Origin: Sisyra terminalis
Taxonomy: Eukaryota > Arthropoda > Insecta > Neuroptera > Sisyridae
Reading direction: 5' to 3'
Assembly (NCBI GenBank): GCA_958496175.1
Contig: OY292277.1
Coordinates: forward strand, 9,732,082-9,796,081
Length of the DNA: 64,000 nucleotides
Positions within the stretch are counted from its first letter, which is position 1. Each line of letters opens with the position of its first letter. Below, piece by piece: positions 1 to 12,300 of this stretch. Made by a program: the position numbers and the translations under genes. Below the pieces are notes generated by a model that was not told the DNA's origin, did not search any database, and saw only the letters and a list, made by a program, of their open reading frames with translations.

Positions 1-658
1 ATTTTTTCGTTGCCAACCTAAAAAGAAACGGTTCCCTCAGGTTCGCCCCTTCTTCCCGAAGAAATTCTACATACATGAAAAATTGTAAAATTCTTTCTAT
101 TTTTTCCCCCCTGTTTATGTATTTTGCAAAAATGAATTAGATCCGTCAGATTTATAGTGGAGGCTCAGCTCCCGGGGAAAAATGATGAAAGTTGAATAAA
201 AATAAAATTGCACGTTTATGTTTGGAATGGAGATTTTTTTTTTTTTGTTCTTTAAACGTGGGGGTGAATTGGTAGTAAATGGAGGGATGGGACGATGAGG
301 CGTAAAATAAATATAAAATATTTTTTTTTCTGTATAGATAGGTGAGTGGTGCGAGAAGAGCTCACCGTAGCATCGTACCATATACCACCCGAGCCGATAC
401 CATTTCCTCATCACAACCCTTAAATCCATCAATCTTTTATATCGGTCAAATGACTGCAATAACAAAAATGTATTGTTCGCGCAGAAAACAAACTGGAACC
501 GTCATGCCTTCCCTCATCCTGTTTCCGCTCATCTCACATTCCCAAGCCATCATCCCCCCTCGTTCTTTCAATACAACAATATTTTATAAAATGGATCACA
601 TATATCTCCCGGCGTGCACAGATAGACAGACAAACGGACAGATAGACCCAACGCCTCG

Positions 659-680
659 CATATATATATATATATGTATA
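659..680. repeat. (TA)n microsatellite
   Basis: Alternating TA run, CATATATATATATATATG. Confidence 0.9.
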
Positions 681-1139
681 GCCTAACAACCTGTCCGTCC
701 CCAGTCCCCAGTCGCCTCAATCTCTCATCCCCTTGCGTTGGGGATGAGGGTAAACATGGCCGTGGGGCAACGAGACAAATCATTCTGTCACTGTTCGTCG
801 TTCGATCACACCAATATATTTTATATATTTGCCATCTTGTTCACTCTTCCTCATCCCTTTTCCCTAGTGCATGTAGTATGAGTTTACTCGGATTAGCAGC
901 ACGAAACTCAAAAATCGATGTCACCACCGCTGAACCACCCCCAACTACTACGGTTCAGCGCCGATCCCTTTACCACGTTTCGATGTGTCACTCCAACCCC
1001 CCAATCCTAAACCTCTACGAGAGCGAAAAAAAAAGCGAACAACGAAAAAGAATGGCATCGCGGTCGGTTATGGAGCAACTCCCTCGCATTCCCGGTATGG
1101 AATGAGGGGATGAATGGGAAATATGTTAGGGTTTAGAAT

Positions 1140-1151
1140 GGATGGATGGAT
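1140..1151. repeat. (GGAT)3 microsatellite
   Basis: GGATGGATGGAT. Confidence 0.8.
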
Positions 1152-1678
1152 AAACGATTCGGGAACGGGTAGTTTAGTGATGGACGTGTAGGAAACATTC
1201 AATATCTCCGTTTTATTTCTGATAAATGAGTGATATATTAGAAACTAAAAAAAAAAAGTAAAAAAAATATTTCCCCAAAATCTATCCAATTTTCCAACGC
1301 TTCAGGTCACATCGGCTTCATTAATTTTGCACACGGGCAAAAATGCAATTTTAATCAACATTTTCCACCCCTCTCCAGTTCATCCCTGTTGTTTGGTCCT
1401 CAAATATTATTAATTATTATGTGTATAATTGTGGGCTCATTAAAATAGAAATACAAATTAAATGTTGCAAATATTATCGGACATGATAATAATTTTATAT
1501 TTAATTGTTATTTGTGTTTATTTAATCCAAACATGTTAAAATTGATGTGCAGACAACAACTGGCAAAATATTTTCCCACTTGGTTGTTTCCAAACAATTT
1601 TCCAAACCGAATCGAAACGTTAATTCAATGCTTTCGGTAGAATTTTCATATCCATTGGTTTTCCTTAAGGGGGGAAGC

Positions 1679-2398
1679 TGGTCTAGAATTTTGAAGAAAC
1701 CGAAATTTTTTTTTGTCTTAAAAAGTACTTTAGGGTCATAAAAATAACATACCAAAGGATGGATGCCGGCAAAAATGTTTAAATGCCCAAACTTTCGCAG
1801 ATTAAAGGTATATACGCATTTAATATGATTTTATAGTACTTAAAACTTTAAACGCGTTTTTCTCGAAATCACTTTTTTTGAACTGGCCGAAGACATAACT
1901 CGAGAAAATCTTCACCGATCTATACGAAATTTTCACAGTACATTCGAAATACCTTTCTCCGGAGACGTACGTAGGATTTTTTTTTTATATTGCATAGTTT
2001 TTTTTTTAATCAACAATTTTGTCGTTTTTTTATAGTGAAAATTTTAATGTTTTGTTCAAAAGTGCACCATTTCGCGAAAAAACAAAATATCGAAAAAATC
2101 CTACGTACGTCTCTTACTGTTGTCATATAGAAACTAAAAATTTTCAGGATTTTGTTCCAGGACAAAAATTAAGGAGGCTACATTTTCGGCCATGGACCCG
2201 TCTAAAAAATGAGGCGCCTCCGAAGAAATGCTGGACAGTCGCCATTTTGAATTTAATTGACAAGAAAAAATTTGTATTTGTATATTAACACCTAAATTAT
2301 AAAACCTCTTTCACAGATTTTCGATTGATCTCTTTGTTGAGTCACAAAAGATTCATAAATTATGCCCATTTTTTCACACTCTAGACTAGCTTCCCCCC
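1679..2398. mobile_element. TTAA-flanked nonautonomous element (copy 1)
   Basis: The left terminus is GGGGGGAAGCTGGTCTAGA after TTAA at 1675-1678. The right terminus reverse-complements to GGGGGGAAGCTAGTCTAGA and is followed by GCAA (2399-2402) where TTAA is expected, so the right target copy is mutated. Length 720 bp. It carries the family core ACTTTAAACGCGTTTTTCTC (near 1849) followed by TTGAACTGG. Confidence 0.75.
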
Positions 2399-2596
2399 GC
2401 AAGACTTTACTTGATTTTTAGTAGATTATACCACCGCATTGTTTACGGTTTAAGAAAAGAATTTCAATTTTTATCAAAAGTGGATCCTGGTTTTTAAGGG
2501 TAAGGGGGAGGGGGGAGGAATGACCTCTACTGGGGAGCAAAAAACAAATATTTAAGATCATGAGAAAACTCAGAAAATTTTTCAATAGATTGAGTT

Positions 2597-2844
2597 AGGG
2601 ATGGCAAACTTTTTGAGGTCAAATTTTCTTCATTTTTTACGTATTACCTCGTGGGTCACTAATTTGCATGGGACCCATTAGCGTTTCATAAGGTGAAACA
2701 TAGAGGAGGCGATACAAGTGCTATGGAAGTCTCTTTCTACAAAAATAATAACCAAAAGGTTGCCTATCCAGCAGGGGTTAGTTAAAGAGCTTGCATGGGT
2801 CAGATCCTGACCCACGGGTCCTATAGATTCGCCCAATCACCACT
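2597..2844. mobile_element. possible degraded hAT MITE
   Basis: The left end TAGGGATGGCAAAC and the right stretch GACCCACGGGTCCTATAG followed by ATTCGCCCAATCACCACTG resemble the ends of hAT elements with CAGGGGTGGCAAAC-type termini. No target duplication can be seen. Confidence 0.4.
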
Positions 2845-3287
2845 GTTCTAAGCCTTCTTGGATCCACTACTCAATTTAATATCTCTAGAAGGGTAGATAC
2901 CATAAAACTTCTCAAAAACATATCCAATAGTATCCAACATAACTATATAAACTGAAATTTTTGTTGAAAATTCTACCAGATTATTAACCCTCAAAAAAAT
3001 TAGTGTTCCCTTTCCATTAAAATCCTTTAATTGCTGAATATTTCCCAAAACGAAATATAAGAAGACAAATTAAAGTTATAAGTACTTGGAGTTTGCATCC
3101 TGCATGAAGATGCTTGCAATTAAAGCGATTCATTAGGTTTAAATTATTTCAATTGATAACTTTTTTTGAAGCATTTCAAGCTTGAAATATTTCACAGGCA
3201 AACTTTACTATTGCAATTTTAGTAATGAATGAATTCATACTCTTTATATTTGATGCATTGCATCCTTCAAATAGATTTCAGTGCATA

Positions 3288-3457
3288 CAGGGGCCGATAA
3301 AGGGGTGGCAAGCCGGACGACTACCCGGGGCACTACATTTGAGGAATACCGAATCAAGGATAATTTTTTTTTAATTTGAAGTCAATTTGGATAGGTTATA
3401 TAAAAGGGACCAAAATTAATTTGGTCTGGGGCGCTAAAATCGCTAGAACCGGTCCTG
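3288..3457. mobile_element. hAT MITE, eroded TSD
   Basis: Ends CAGGGGCCGATAAAGG and, reversed, CAGGACCGGTTCTAGC. Flanks AGTGCATA and AGTGCAAT agree at six of eight positions. GC-rich subterminal sequence (CCCGGGGCACTA) is typical of this MITE class. Confidence 0.75.
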
Positions 3458-3595
3458 AGTGCAATATACTTAGTAAATATCAAAATTATAAGCTAGATTT
3501 GTTGTGTCCATACTTTACATAATATTATTTAATTTTTTGCAGGAAAGTGGACTTAAAGGATGTAAATCCATATGCTAATTATTAATTCAGCGACG

Positions 3596-3623
3596 TTTCG
3601 GTCCTTTATTTGACCTTCATCAG
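3596..3623 (-). ncRNA. hammerhead-like core H1
   Basis: On the minus strand: CUGAUGA, then GGUC...GACC able to pair as helix II, then GAAA. Left arm of palindrome 3521-4820. A stable helix III or helix I was not found. Confidence 0.4.
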
Positions 3624-4718
3624 GCTTCTTAATATAAAGTATATACAAGTATATAATACCTTAGACTGATCAAAAAAAATTATATTTTTTTTTTCTTTTT
3701 TCTTAATTATCACGAAAATATTGTTGGGAATGACAAAAAAAAATTCTGTGAAAGTTTAAGCTCTTAATATTAATATTAAGAGGTGCCGCATCGCAAATTT
3801 GGATTTTCCATTTAAATAACATGAGAACAATATTCCCTTGCACTTTGGAATTTTATAGTTCACGTTGGTGACAATATTTCGGAATGACCAAGGTATATTC
3901 TTGTAGAAAATTGAACGATCTACAAAAAAGGTCTCTTTACAAGTTTTTGATATATTTATTCCTTCAAAAGTTATTCGAGGTCAAAGTTGAACTAAAGAGA
4001 AATTTTACTATTTTTTCAATTTTTTGACACAAGCATCAATTTTATGAGAAAATTTTCCTAGGACATTTTTTGTAGAGCACTTTTTTTCCTATAACTTATC
4101 TCTATAAAAGTTTTCAATATTTTTCACAGGTCCTAAGTTATTTGCATTAAACTGAAAATTCTCTGAATTATTATATTTTTAACATAATTTTTTAATTTTA
4201 TATTTTAATTAAATAACTTAGGACCGGTGAAAAATATCAAAAACTTTTATAGAAATGTTATAGGAAAAAAAGTGCTCTACAAAAAAGGTCTTATAAAATT
4301 TTTACATAAAATTGATGGTTGCGTCAAAAAAATGAAAAAATACTAAAATTTTTCTTTAGTTCAACTTTGACCTCGAATAACTATTGAAGGAATAAATATA
4401 TCAAAAACTTGTACAAGGACATTTTTTGTAGATCGTTCAATTTTCTACAAGAATATACCTTGGTCATTCCGAAATATTGCCACCAACGTGAGCTATAAAA
4501 TTCCAAAGTGCAAGAGAATATTGTTCCCATGTTATTTACATGGAAAATCGAAATTTGCGATGCGGCACCTCTTAATATTAATATTAAGAGCTTAAATTTT
4601 CACTGTTTTTTTTTTGTTATTCCCAACAATATTTTCGATATAATTAAGAAAAAAGGAAAAAAAATTATAATTTTTTTTGATCAGTCGAATGTATAGTATA
4701 TACTTTATATTAAGAAGC

Positions 4719-4746
4719 CTGATGAAGGTCAAATAAAGAATCGAAA
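4719..4746 (+). ncRNA. hammerhead-like core H2
   Basis: CUGAUGA, GGUC...AAUC (weakened helix II: G-C, G-U, U-A), GAAA. Right-arm counterpart of H1. Confidence 0.32.
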
Positions 4747-4820
4747 CGTCGTTGAATTAATAATTAGCATATGGATTTACAGCCTTCAAGTCCACTTTCC
4801 TGCTAAAAATTAAATAATAA

Positions 4821-5971
4821 TTTATGCTAGATTAGGAAAAATACATAGACATGATTGGGGGAAAAAGAGGGATACCGAAAAAGGGAACGATGAGGATCCA
4901 TTTAAATGGGGATAACCATAAGATTCCTCAAATTTGCAAGATTGTACCAAACATTTGAATCATTGTTTCGAGGACTATAGTTATTGTGAATAAGACGAAT
5001 CAAAGAAAAGTAATGTTGGCAATAGTGAAAACGTAAAGTGTTAAAGAAAATCAAAACACATGGTTCTAGCAATTAGAATTACAAATAATAATAATAATTA
5101 AAAAAAAGGAATGAAAAAATGATCTACATATCATCATATGTAAGTAGGTTTGGCTAATTGACTAAAACTAAAATAAATCATTCCCAAAAAAAAATCTATT
5201 AAGAATTTTCCGCGTCGCACGCTTAAACGTGATTATAAAACTTTTATTCTAAATGATTTTTTTTTTTTTTTGGGTAAATACATCAATTCGGCTTTTTAAC
5301 TGTTACAAATTTCTGAAGTTATGCGTGTTGGTCCGCTATGTGCACGATTATGATTAATTGTTTCCGGGAAAAACCTCCCAATCATTTTCCCATAATGGCG
5401 GCAACTTCTTACAAGTTTCGGACGGTTTATTAAGCCGGGGGTGCGGTGGGTGTTTTTCGAGGGGTTAAAAAAAAATAATAATCGTGGAATGAAGTTAATA
5501 ATGGCCATAAAAACGAAACCAGAACAACAATATAAAGAGGTGGTAGCCGTTTATTTTCCAGAAACATTATTACCTCTTTTATTCGCATTGATTTAAAGCC
5601 TTCATGGTTTTTCCTTTTGTTGTTCAGTTTATATATTTCATACGTTTTCAATACAAACGTAAATATAATAACAATGAAAATTAAAGTTAGTTGTATTAAT
5701 AAAGTATAATTTTTAACCACCAGACGTAAATATGTAATACAATCAGACGACCCAAAATATATGGCAAGTGTTCTAGGTTTGGTCTTTAAAAATTAACAAA
5801 AAAAGTTTCATTTAAATCAATTGTTCGTGGCATATATTTAACTACATATAAATAAAATATCAGGTATCATCATTTGTGTGTACAATATGAAAATTACTGG
5901 GTCAAACTTTTTTCTTTGACTACTTAGACATTTGATATTTTACTATTAAATAAAAATTATATCATATAATT
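4821..5971. other. unique intronic block
   Basis: AT-rich; a somewhat GC-richer patch at 5205-5460 (CCGCGTCGCACG, GGGGGTGCGGTGGG). Nothing else recognised. Confidence 0.5.
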
Positions 5972-6434
5972 ACACCGGCACACAAAAAAAAGAAGTGCTC
6001 TGTACTTTTGACCGGATCTATGTATTTTGACCCCCTGAACACGAATCCGGGGTCGGTTTGACCCGTACACCCTCAAAAATTCGAGAAAACTTTAAAAAAT
6101 CGAAAACCTGGGTACCCAGGTACAGACGGTTCAGGGACAGACGGTAGGCTCGCAAAGCAGGCAATTTTCTTACCATAAAAACGGCTTATGGTCTACATAA
6201 ACTTCGAATTTGTATTCAGCGGATCGAAAAACATGAAAATCATGCTCGGTTTAGTTCAAAAAAATTTTTATGTCCCCAAAACTGCCGATTTTAACCATTT
6301 TTTTCGGTTTTTTAAAGTTTTCTCGAATTTTTGAGGGTGTACGGGTCAAACCGACCCCGGATTCGTGTTCAGGGGGTCAAAAAACGTAGATCCGGTCAAA
6401 AGTACAGAGCACTTTTTTTTTTGTGTGCCGGTGT
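5972..6434. mobile_element. 463-bp TIR element with long (about 130 bp) inverted repeats
   Basis: The ends are ACACCGGCACACAAAAAAAA and the reverse TTTTTTTTTGTGTGCCGGTGT. Arms match almost perfectly for about 130 bp (ACTTTTGACCGGATCTA, CACGAATCCGGGGTCGGTTT, TCAAAAATTCGAGAAAACTT). If the element is counted from CACCGGC, both flanks carry TTA. A 3-bp TSD and CAC ends would fit a CACTA-type or PIF-type MITE. The middle, about 200 bp, is unique. Confidence 0.85.
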
Positions 6435-6789
6435 TATTTTTCTAGCTATCTTACACAAGAATGAGTCGATTTAGTTCTTTCAGATGCTATCTCATATATC
6501 ACATATGAAATGGAATCAGGCATAAACGAATTAAAAAGGATAGAAGATTTAAGCAATTATTATGAAAGAATCCTTCGGACAAAAGGTATCTTCTAACAGT
6601 AAAATCTATTAATGTTTGAGAAATACAAGTAACTTTTTTTATTAAGTATAAATTTTCAGGACGAGAATAATTGTACCTCAACACTAAACCTTAGACCCTA
6701 TAGTGTTTCCTGGGTCCTTTTTTCCACAGTTACAACCAATGAGCTAGGCAAATTTCAGCAACTGGAGAATTAAGGTGTTTTTCGACTAT

Positions 6790-7420
6790 TTCAGTTCCAA
6801 AATTTGATATTCCTAGATCCTTATGTTTTCATTCACTTAGAACACCGTATCTCTACTAAACGTGAAAAGTGGAACCTGGCAGAATCTGTATCTTGGATCA
6901 CCCACATGTAATCCAATTGTATGCAGGTGCTTTCTCATTCCTTTGTAGCCGGTTATAGATCCATTACCACTCTGATTTGCATTTTTATTAGATCAAGTAT
7001 TTCATTAGTTAGGTTCAAAGATGGTTTTCTCATCATCCTAATACAGTGTTCCTCCATAATGTGCAGTAATTTTTATAAACCCATTCTTTGATGGTATTTT
7101 TCACTGCCGATTTATAACTACCGAGTAGCGAACCTGAATAGTGAATAGTCTTCGGAATCCTGGCTGCAAAGGCATCATCCCTTTCGAAAACTTTATGGTA
7201 ATACTTTTGTAGCCTAGCACCAACCCAAGTTGACCTTCTTTCTAGTGGCCAAGCTTGTAAGAATTTCCTTACATCAAAGGATTTATTAATGCTTCCACTA
7301 CAGCCTGACCTTCGGTAAATATGTGGATCGTGCTATTTTTAAAGCATCCCCTCAAAATTTCCCGCGCATAGGCTAGCACTGCATTAATCTTCGCTTAGTA
7401 TAAATGGTAACATTCCTAGT
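6790..7420 (-). pseudogene. LINE RNase H domain relic
   Basis: Read on the minus strand, pieces of an RNase H domain are visible: AYAREILRGCF, IHIFTEGQAVVEALINP, W-rich YKNYC-like sequence, then LNLTNEILDLIKMQIRVV and GLHVGDPRYRFCQ, which match the C-terminal region of LINEs that carry RNase H (CRFC zinc-knuckle-like end). Frames shift repeatedly. The same family is seen in better order at 10078-10845. Confidence 0.6.
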
Positions 7421-10077
7421 AGAAGAAATAATTCATATCTTAGGTTTCTTCCACAAAGAGTTCCTTCCCAGATTTGTTTCGTGGAACCTTAGGGTTTCAC
7501 GGGACCCACTTTAGGAAACACCGAGATAGACATACAATTAATATTTGGTATTTGTTACAAATAATTCTTTATCAACTTCTATACCTTTCTTCCTACTATT
7601 AAGTCTTGCGTTTCAGGCTAACTTTATGGAAAGCTGAACTTACCCTTAGTGCCACCTGAGGGCAGTACCACAAAAAATGTCACCCCATTTTCTATTTTCT
7701 ACATAAAATGCGTAAGAATTCGAATTGAACTACTTTTAATAATGGAAACAAATACTGTATCTTTTAAGCATATAGAAAGAAAAAAAATTCCTCAAGCCTT
7801 ATATGTTACTAGTTCCTCAAATTTGCTGACCTGGTCACTAGTTTCAATATGGTGAATCCAGTGCTACCTTTACGGCTAATTTCTCATATATTTAGTCAAT
7901 GGTAAAAATCTTGAATTACTTCTACTGCTACAAATGTCATGCAGACGAAGTTGTAGGTATCATTTAGTTTAATTTTATACCAACATAAAGTTCATACTTA
8001 ATATGATAGGGAGTAAATAGATTTTGATGCAGGGTATCCAAAAATACCACCATCTTCGAAAAATGACATAGACAAATGCAATATTAAAATGCTTCAATTT
8101 CCTCCCTTATAACCGATGTGCTTTACCACTTCAGATTAAATTGAAAAAAATTGTTTTGCCAGACAAAACACCACAGGAGTAAATACCCTTGAAAATTTAT
8201 CAAAATGTTAAATCTTAAAAGATGAATTTCATAAGGGTGGACAATTTTTTTCTTCTCTTTTTTTTTAATGTCTTTAGTTGGTTTTTAATGTGCCTCCATA
8301 TTCCCGGGGAGATCATTCTGTCGGGTGTTATTTTCGCATACACAGATCTTGTCGGTTAATCACCAATTAATTTTCGCGTTCCTGTTTAAACAAAAGCACG
8401 AATATTTCCCGTTCCCGATTATTCCCTTATTGGCACGGGGCCGACGGGTGGCGTTGTGGAAAGGTTAGACTGTTAGAATGGTGCTTTGGCATCGATTCAC
8501 CCAAACCAAAGAGCTTTTGACGCGACGATGGCTTAACACGGGTGGGTGCAATATTATTATATACGTGAGAGGGGTGAAATCTCTCAACGTTCCAATTCCC
8601 GTTTCCCGTTTCCCGCTTTACCGTCGTCATCATCATCGTCCTCTCCACATACTACACTGCAACAGCATCATCATCATCACCACCACCCCTATCCACAGAG
8701 ATTCCCCGTTCTCCTGTTCCGACTCCTGATGCACTCTCCGCCCGCATCCACGACGACTATTTCAGCCGGTTGCAGTTCACAGCGTAAATTAATGATGCGA
8801 AATTGCGAGGTGTCAGTTTAGCGCAATCAACTTAAAAGGAGCTCTATGTTTGCCATCCCATTACGCCAGAGTTTCTCAAACATTCACCACAATAAAACCC
8901 AACCGACGACGCTCGGCTACCAATCGGAAAATTGCACCTCGCGAATCTCCACACGCAAAACACCACTCCAACCACCACTTTTCAATTGATTCCCCCCCCC
9001 ACATCCATCCCCCTAGGGGGAATAATAAGAGGCAATGAATTCCCGGTAACAATCCACATTTTCTCATTTTCATTTTCGGCCACCTTTTGAGAAATTCCGA
9101 CCAACTACTTCACACAGACAGGAACAACGAAAATCTCGAACTTGTACCCCGAAAATCCTCCCTCCGATCCCCCTAAAATCCACCCGTCAATTCAAACCAA
9201 CCCCAACCACCAGACATGCTTGTTTCTAGTACCTACACTCTATTCAACCAATCCGTGTCTGTGGGATGCTTATATGCTACAGCTGCTTATATTGCACAGG
9301 AGGGAAACAAAAGGAATGAAGAAATTTATAATGTGTGTTAATGCACGTATCGTTCACAACATGAAAAATGAATATTTGATTAGCACAACAAAAAGACAGA
9401 GATAGAGAAATAGAGAAACGCGCGATTTTCAAACGAACCAAATGAGATTTTTGTTGCCGAAGCTTTTTCATTCCTGTTATTGTTGCACACATTCGCTTCA
9501 AGATAAATAAATGCAATGAAATATCCCGAAAACAATTCGCTTTGTTGATCCAATATTGTTTTCACGTACCCATTTTTTTTCTCTCTCTCTCGCTTTGAAA
9601 ACAAACACACATCGCAAACAAGTCTAACGAAACAATTGAAGTTGGAAAAAAGACTGTCTAGGAAAAAAAAAAAGAAGATCAAACCAAAGCAAAAATAATT
9701 GAAGCCTTCGTAATTATGGCGTCATTGCGTCTTCTACGACAAAAATTTAACGCATCTCCACTATATAACTGTTTGGTACATTAAATTCCTGTTTTGTAGT
9801 GGATCCAAGGAGGAAGAGAAGATACCAAAGAACCAGCTTGAATAATATAAAGAGAAGGCGATGAGAATAACTTTTTTTTTTCTAAAGTCCATCGGTATCA
9901 TGAAAATTCTGAAGACCATCGATATCAGAATCCAGCTATCCTCTTAGAACAGTAATAAAGCCTCCCTACTATCACCTCATTAAGGAGTAATAGTGGTTAT
10001 GCTTTTAAAAATTTCAAATTTTAGACTGGGAAAAATTTCTGAACTAAATTTTTGGTGGGATAGTTAGAAAAACAATC
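7421..10077. other. intronic block, GC-richer core at 8280-9240
   Basis: 7421-8280 is AT-rich without recognised features. 8280-9240 has higher GC, CpGs and short runs (CCCGTTTCCCG, CATCATCATCATCACCACC). It looks like old, unique intron, with no coding support. Confidence 0.5.
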
Positions 10078-10845
10078 ATTGAACTATCTGGGGGTCATTA
10101 TTGACAAAAAACAAACCTGGACATATCAAAACCATCGTATCTAAAGGAATAAAAGTATTTATTAAAGCACGAAGAACCTTTAGAAAGATTTGGGGTCAGA
10201 AGCCACGTATTATGGTTGTATACAGCAGTGGTTAGGCTTAGAATAATTTACGGATGCCTAGTTCGGTGGTCAACCACCAGATACAGGAAAGGAAGGAATT
10301 GGGTAAAATCCAACGATTTGCATTGCCTGTGCAAAACGGGAGCTTTGAGAAGCTCCCCAACAGCGACTCTGGAGGTACTCTTAAACCTCCCTCCACTAAA
10401 ATCGATAGCTCTGGGTGCCAGACTATAAGGGTATCAAAGATAATAAAAAGGCAAAAAAAAATACCATCAAAAAATGGGCTTATAAAAATCACTGCAAAAC
10501 ATGGAAGAACATTAAAAGGATAATGGGAAAAATCATCACAAAAATTAGCTACTGAAATACTTGGTCTTACAAGAAAACAGGTCAGAGAAGTAACGGGTTT
10601 AATAACCCAAAATGATGACCCAAAATTCCGGTTTTGTCAGGCAAAAAATGAAACCGCTTCCCAAGTTCTATGGGAACTGAGGATAAAGAGCCTTGTAAGT
10701 GAAATTATAAAAAAGTACCTAGTGCGACGAATGCTGAAATTCGCCCAGTTGCTTAGCCCTAGGTGAAGTAGGGATCCAGAAAGCACAATAAGCCCTAAGA
10801 CTACAGTGTTGAGGGTCAACTAATCTCTAAACTTAATAAAAAAAG
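10078..10845 (+). pseudogene. LINE C-terminal RT/RNase H relic
   Basis: Pieces in order: LSGGHY / YLGVIIDKKQTW (thumb), ARRTFRKIWGQKPRIMVVYS, RLRIIYGCLVRWS, TGALRSSPTATLEVLLNLPP (10330-10400, typical of jockey-like and R1-like LINEs), then after a gap LTRKQVREVTGLITQ and DPKFRFCQ with NETASQVLWEL. Frameshifts and stops are frequent. The 3' part (CCTAGTGCGACGAATGCTGA... to CACAATAAGCCCTAAG) recurs at 48640. Confidence 0.72.
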
Positions 10846-11084
10846 GAACTATCCGTACAAATTTTCGTTATGAATGGAGATGGGGAGATCTAAAAATGTG
10901 ATATAGGGGAACGTCGAGGAAAAATCTTCGAAAATTGAATATCCATCGTATCCAGGCAATAGCTGCGGATGTAGAAAATTTACTAAGGGTTAATAATTTT
11001 ATCTACAGAGTTCTGTAAAAATGATTTTAAAAAAGCAATTGACATTAACTTATTTTATCGTTATGTGCCAAAGTTCTTCCAGCT

Positions 11085-11425
11085 AACTTTCCAGGACACC
11101 AGACATCAGGATATTATAAATCTGAGAACCAGGTTAGCTTTCCTAATAACAAATCCTTCTTTTAGCTAACTTTCTAGAACACCAGACTTCGAGGTATCCT
11201 GAGTTGGCAATTTCGGTTAGCCTTCCAAAAAAACTGTTTTCCTTGCAAACCCATTCTTCATTGCTAGGACCTTCCAGATAAAAAATCCTTTCTTATAATA
11301 GATTCGTTAGTTTGGAGGATTGTAAGTTTGTGATTTCGGTTAACCTTTCAGCAAAAAATTCTTTTCTGCCAATCTTCATTTCAAGGACCTTCCTGATAAG
11401 AAATCCTTTCTTGTAATAGATTCGT
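11085..11425 (+). repeat. degenerate tandem duplications
   Basis: AGCTAACTTTC(C/T)AG followed by ACACCAGAC occurs twice (about 11080 and 11164). GACCTTCC(A/T)GATAA, then AATCCTTTCTT and TAATAGATTCGT, occurs twice (about 11270 and 11387). Confidence 0.65.
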
Positions 11426-11921
11426 CCTATCAACGAATCCATTGCCAATTAGTAATTCATCCATCAAGTAACAATATAAAAGAACACATTATTCATAAAT
11501 TTTTGATATCTTTAAAAATTTTGAACATTCATGAGATAGGAAGGTTAGTTCTTAAAGTATGCCAGTATCGAGCACCCAATAGAAAAGAGATTCAAAAAAT
11601 TCCTAAGCATAAAAAATACATAGAATCTTCCATGGGGGTCAAGCTCTTATGGCAAACTTGGTTCCCAAAAATTAATAGTTGGGGCGTCAAATGCAGATGG
11701 CCCGGTAAGCAATATTTCAAGTTTTAAGGGACTTTTAGCTAGAGTAAAGTGTAAAGTTGGTAGAAGTGTTGAAGTTGGTAGCTAAGAAATTACGGGGGGG
11801 GAAGTTTTCTGGCTAACTTTAAAATAAAACTGACGCCGCTAACTAGCAATTGCCGAATTTGATTATTTGGAATCACGGTCTTTTTTTCAATATCCATCAT
11901 GGATAACGTATTTCACATTTA

Positions 11922-12237
11922 ATGACAGTGTTGTGTGCATTTTGTCAAAAGATCAACATCAACTACAATTTTCTACTGCCCAAATTCATTACGAAGGTAT
12001 GTATTTATTTATTTACTAGTTAATACCCACTTTTTAATGGGGCAAAAATATGATTTAAATTGAAATTTTGAATCTATTTTTTTAAGTAAAATAAATTTGT
12101 TTCAGCAAGGATTCGACGAATTTTCTAGGCAATCACAATTTATAGCGATAGAAAAGGACAATTTCCAGGACTCAACTGTCATCTCTAAACTAACGACATT
12201 GACGCCATTAAGAAAATATACTTTAGCATGTCTGTAA
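11922..12237 (+). CDS. candidate two-exon small ORF nested antisense in a groucho intron
   Basis: I do not recognise this product. An ATG at 11922 opens 25 codons (MTVLCAFCQKININYNFLLP...) ending AAG|GTATGT at 11996/11997. A 109-nt intron ends TTTGTTTCAG at 12105, and 43 further codons (QGFDEFSRQSQFIAIEKDNF..., ending LRKYTLACL) follow to TAA at 12235-12237. The frame continues across the junction in phase 0. AATAAA lies about 58 nt after the stop (12295-12300). A seven-codon ORF (ATG at 11910) precedes the ATG. AATGACAG at 11921-11928 could also be an acceptor, making this the 3' end of a longer gene. Donor, acceptor, frame and poly(A) signal agree, but the ORF is only 68 residues, has no known motif and lies in decayed DNA, so chance is possible. 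Confidence 0.3.
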
Positions 12238-12300
12238 TTAACTTTAATTAAATTTTACGATGTGATATTATGTAATATTTTGTATTTCAATTTTAATAAA

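Larger units (their letters stand above)
1..1674. other. unique intronic block
   Basis: No gene, repeat or element recognised apart from two microsatellites and homopolymer runs. ORFs on both strands are low-complexity and unlike proteins. Confidence 0.6.
3521..4820. repeat. 1.3-kb palindrome with a hammerhead-like core in each arm
   Basis: The arms are near reverse complements, centred near 4170. Outer parts are GCAGGAAAGTGGACTT (3539) and AAGTCCACTTTCCTGC (4788). Both arms carry CTCTTAATATTAATATTAAG-type sequence (3761 and 4571) and GAAAATTGAACGATCTACAA or its reverse. The region AAAAGGTC...TTCAACTTTGACCTCGAATAA is mirrored too. No target duplication is clear. The hammerhead-like cores are listed separately. 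Confidence 0.9.

Noticed and set aside
115..1105. ORFs of 114-143 codons near the window start
   Set aside because: No motif, overlapping on opposite strands, with poly-Lys and poly-Ser runs from homopolymers.
7648..7664. CCACCTGAGGGCAGT as a CTCF site
   Set aside because: It resembles the vertebrate motif only in part and the insect motif poorly; a single site in decayed DNA.
8478..9073. Several overlapping ORFs in a GC-richer patch
   Set aside because: Low-complexity His/Ser/Pro runs from CAT and CCA repeats, open on both strands; no coding signature.
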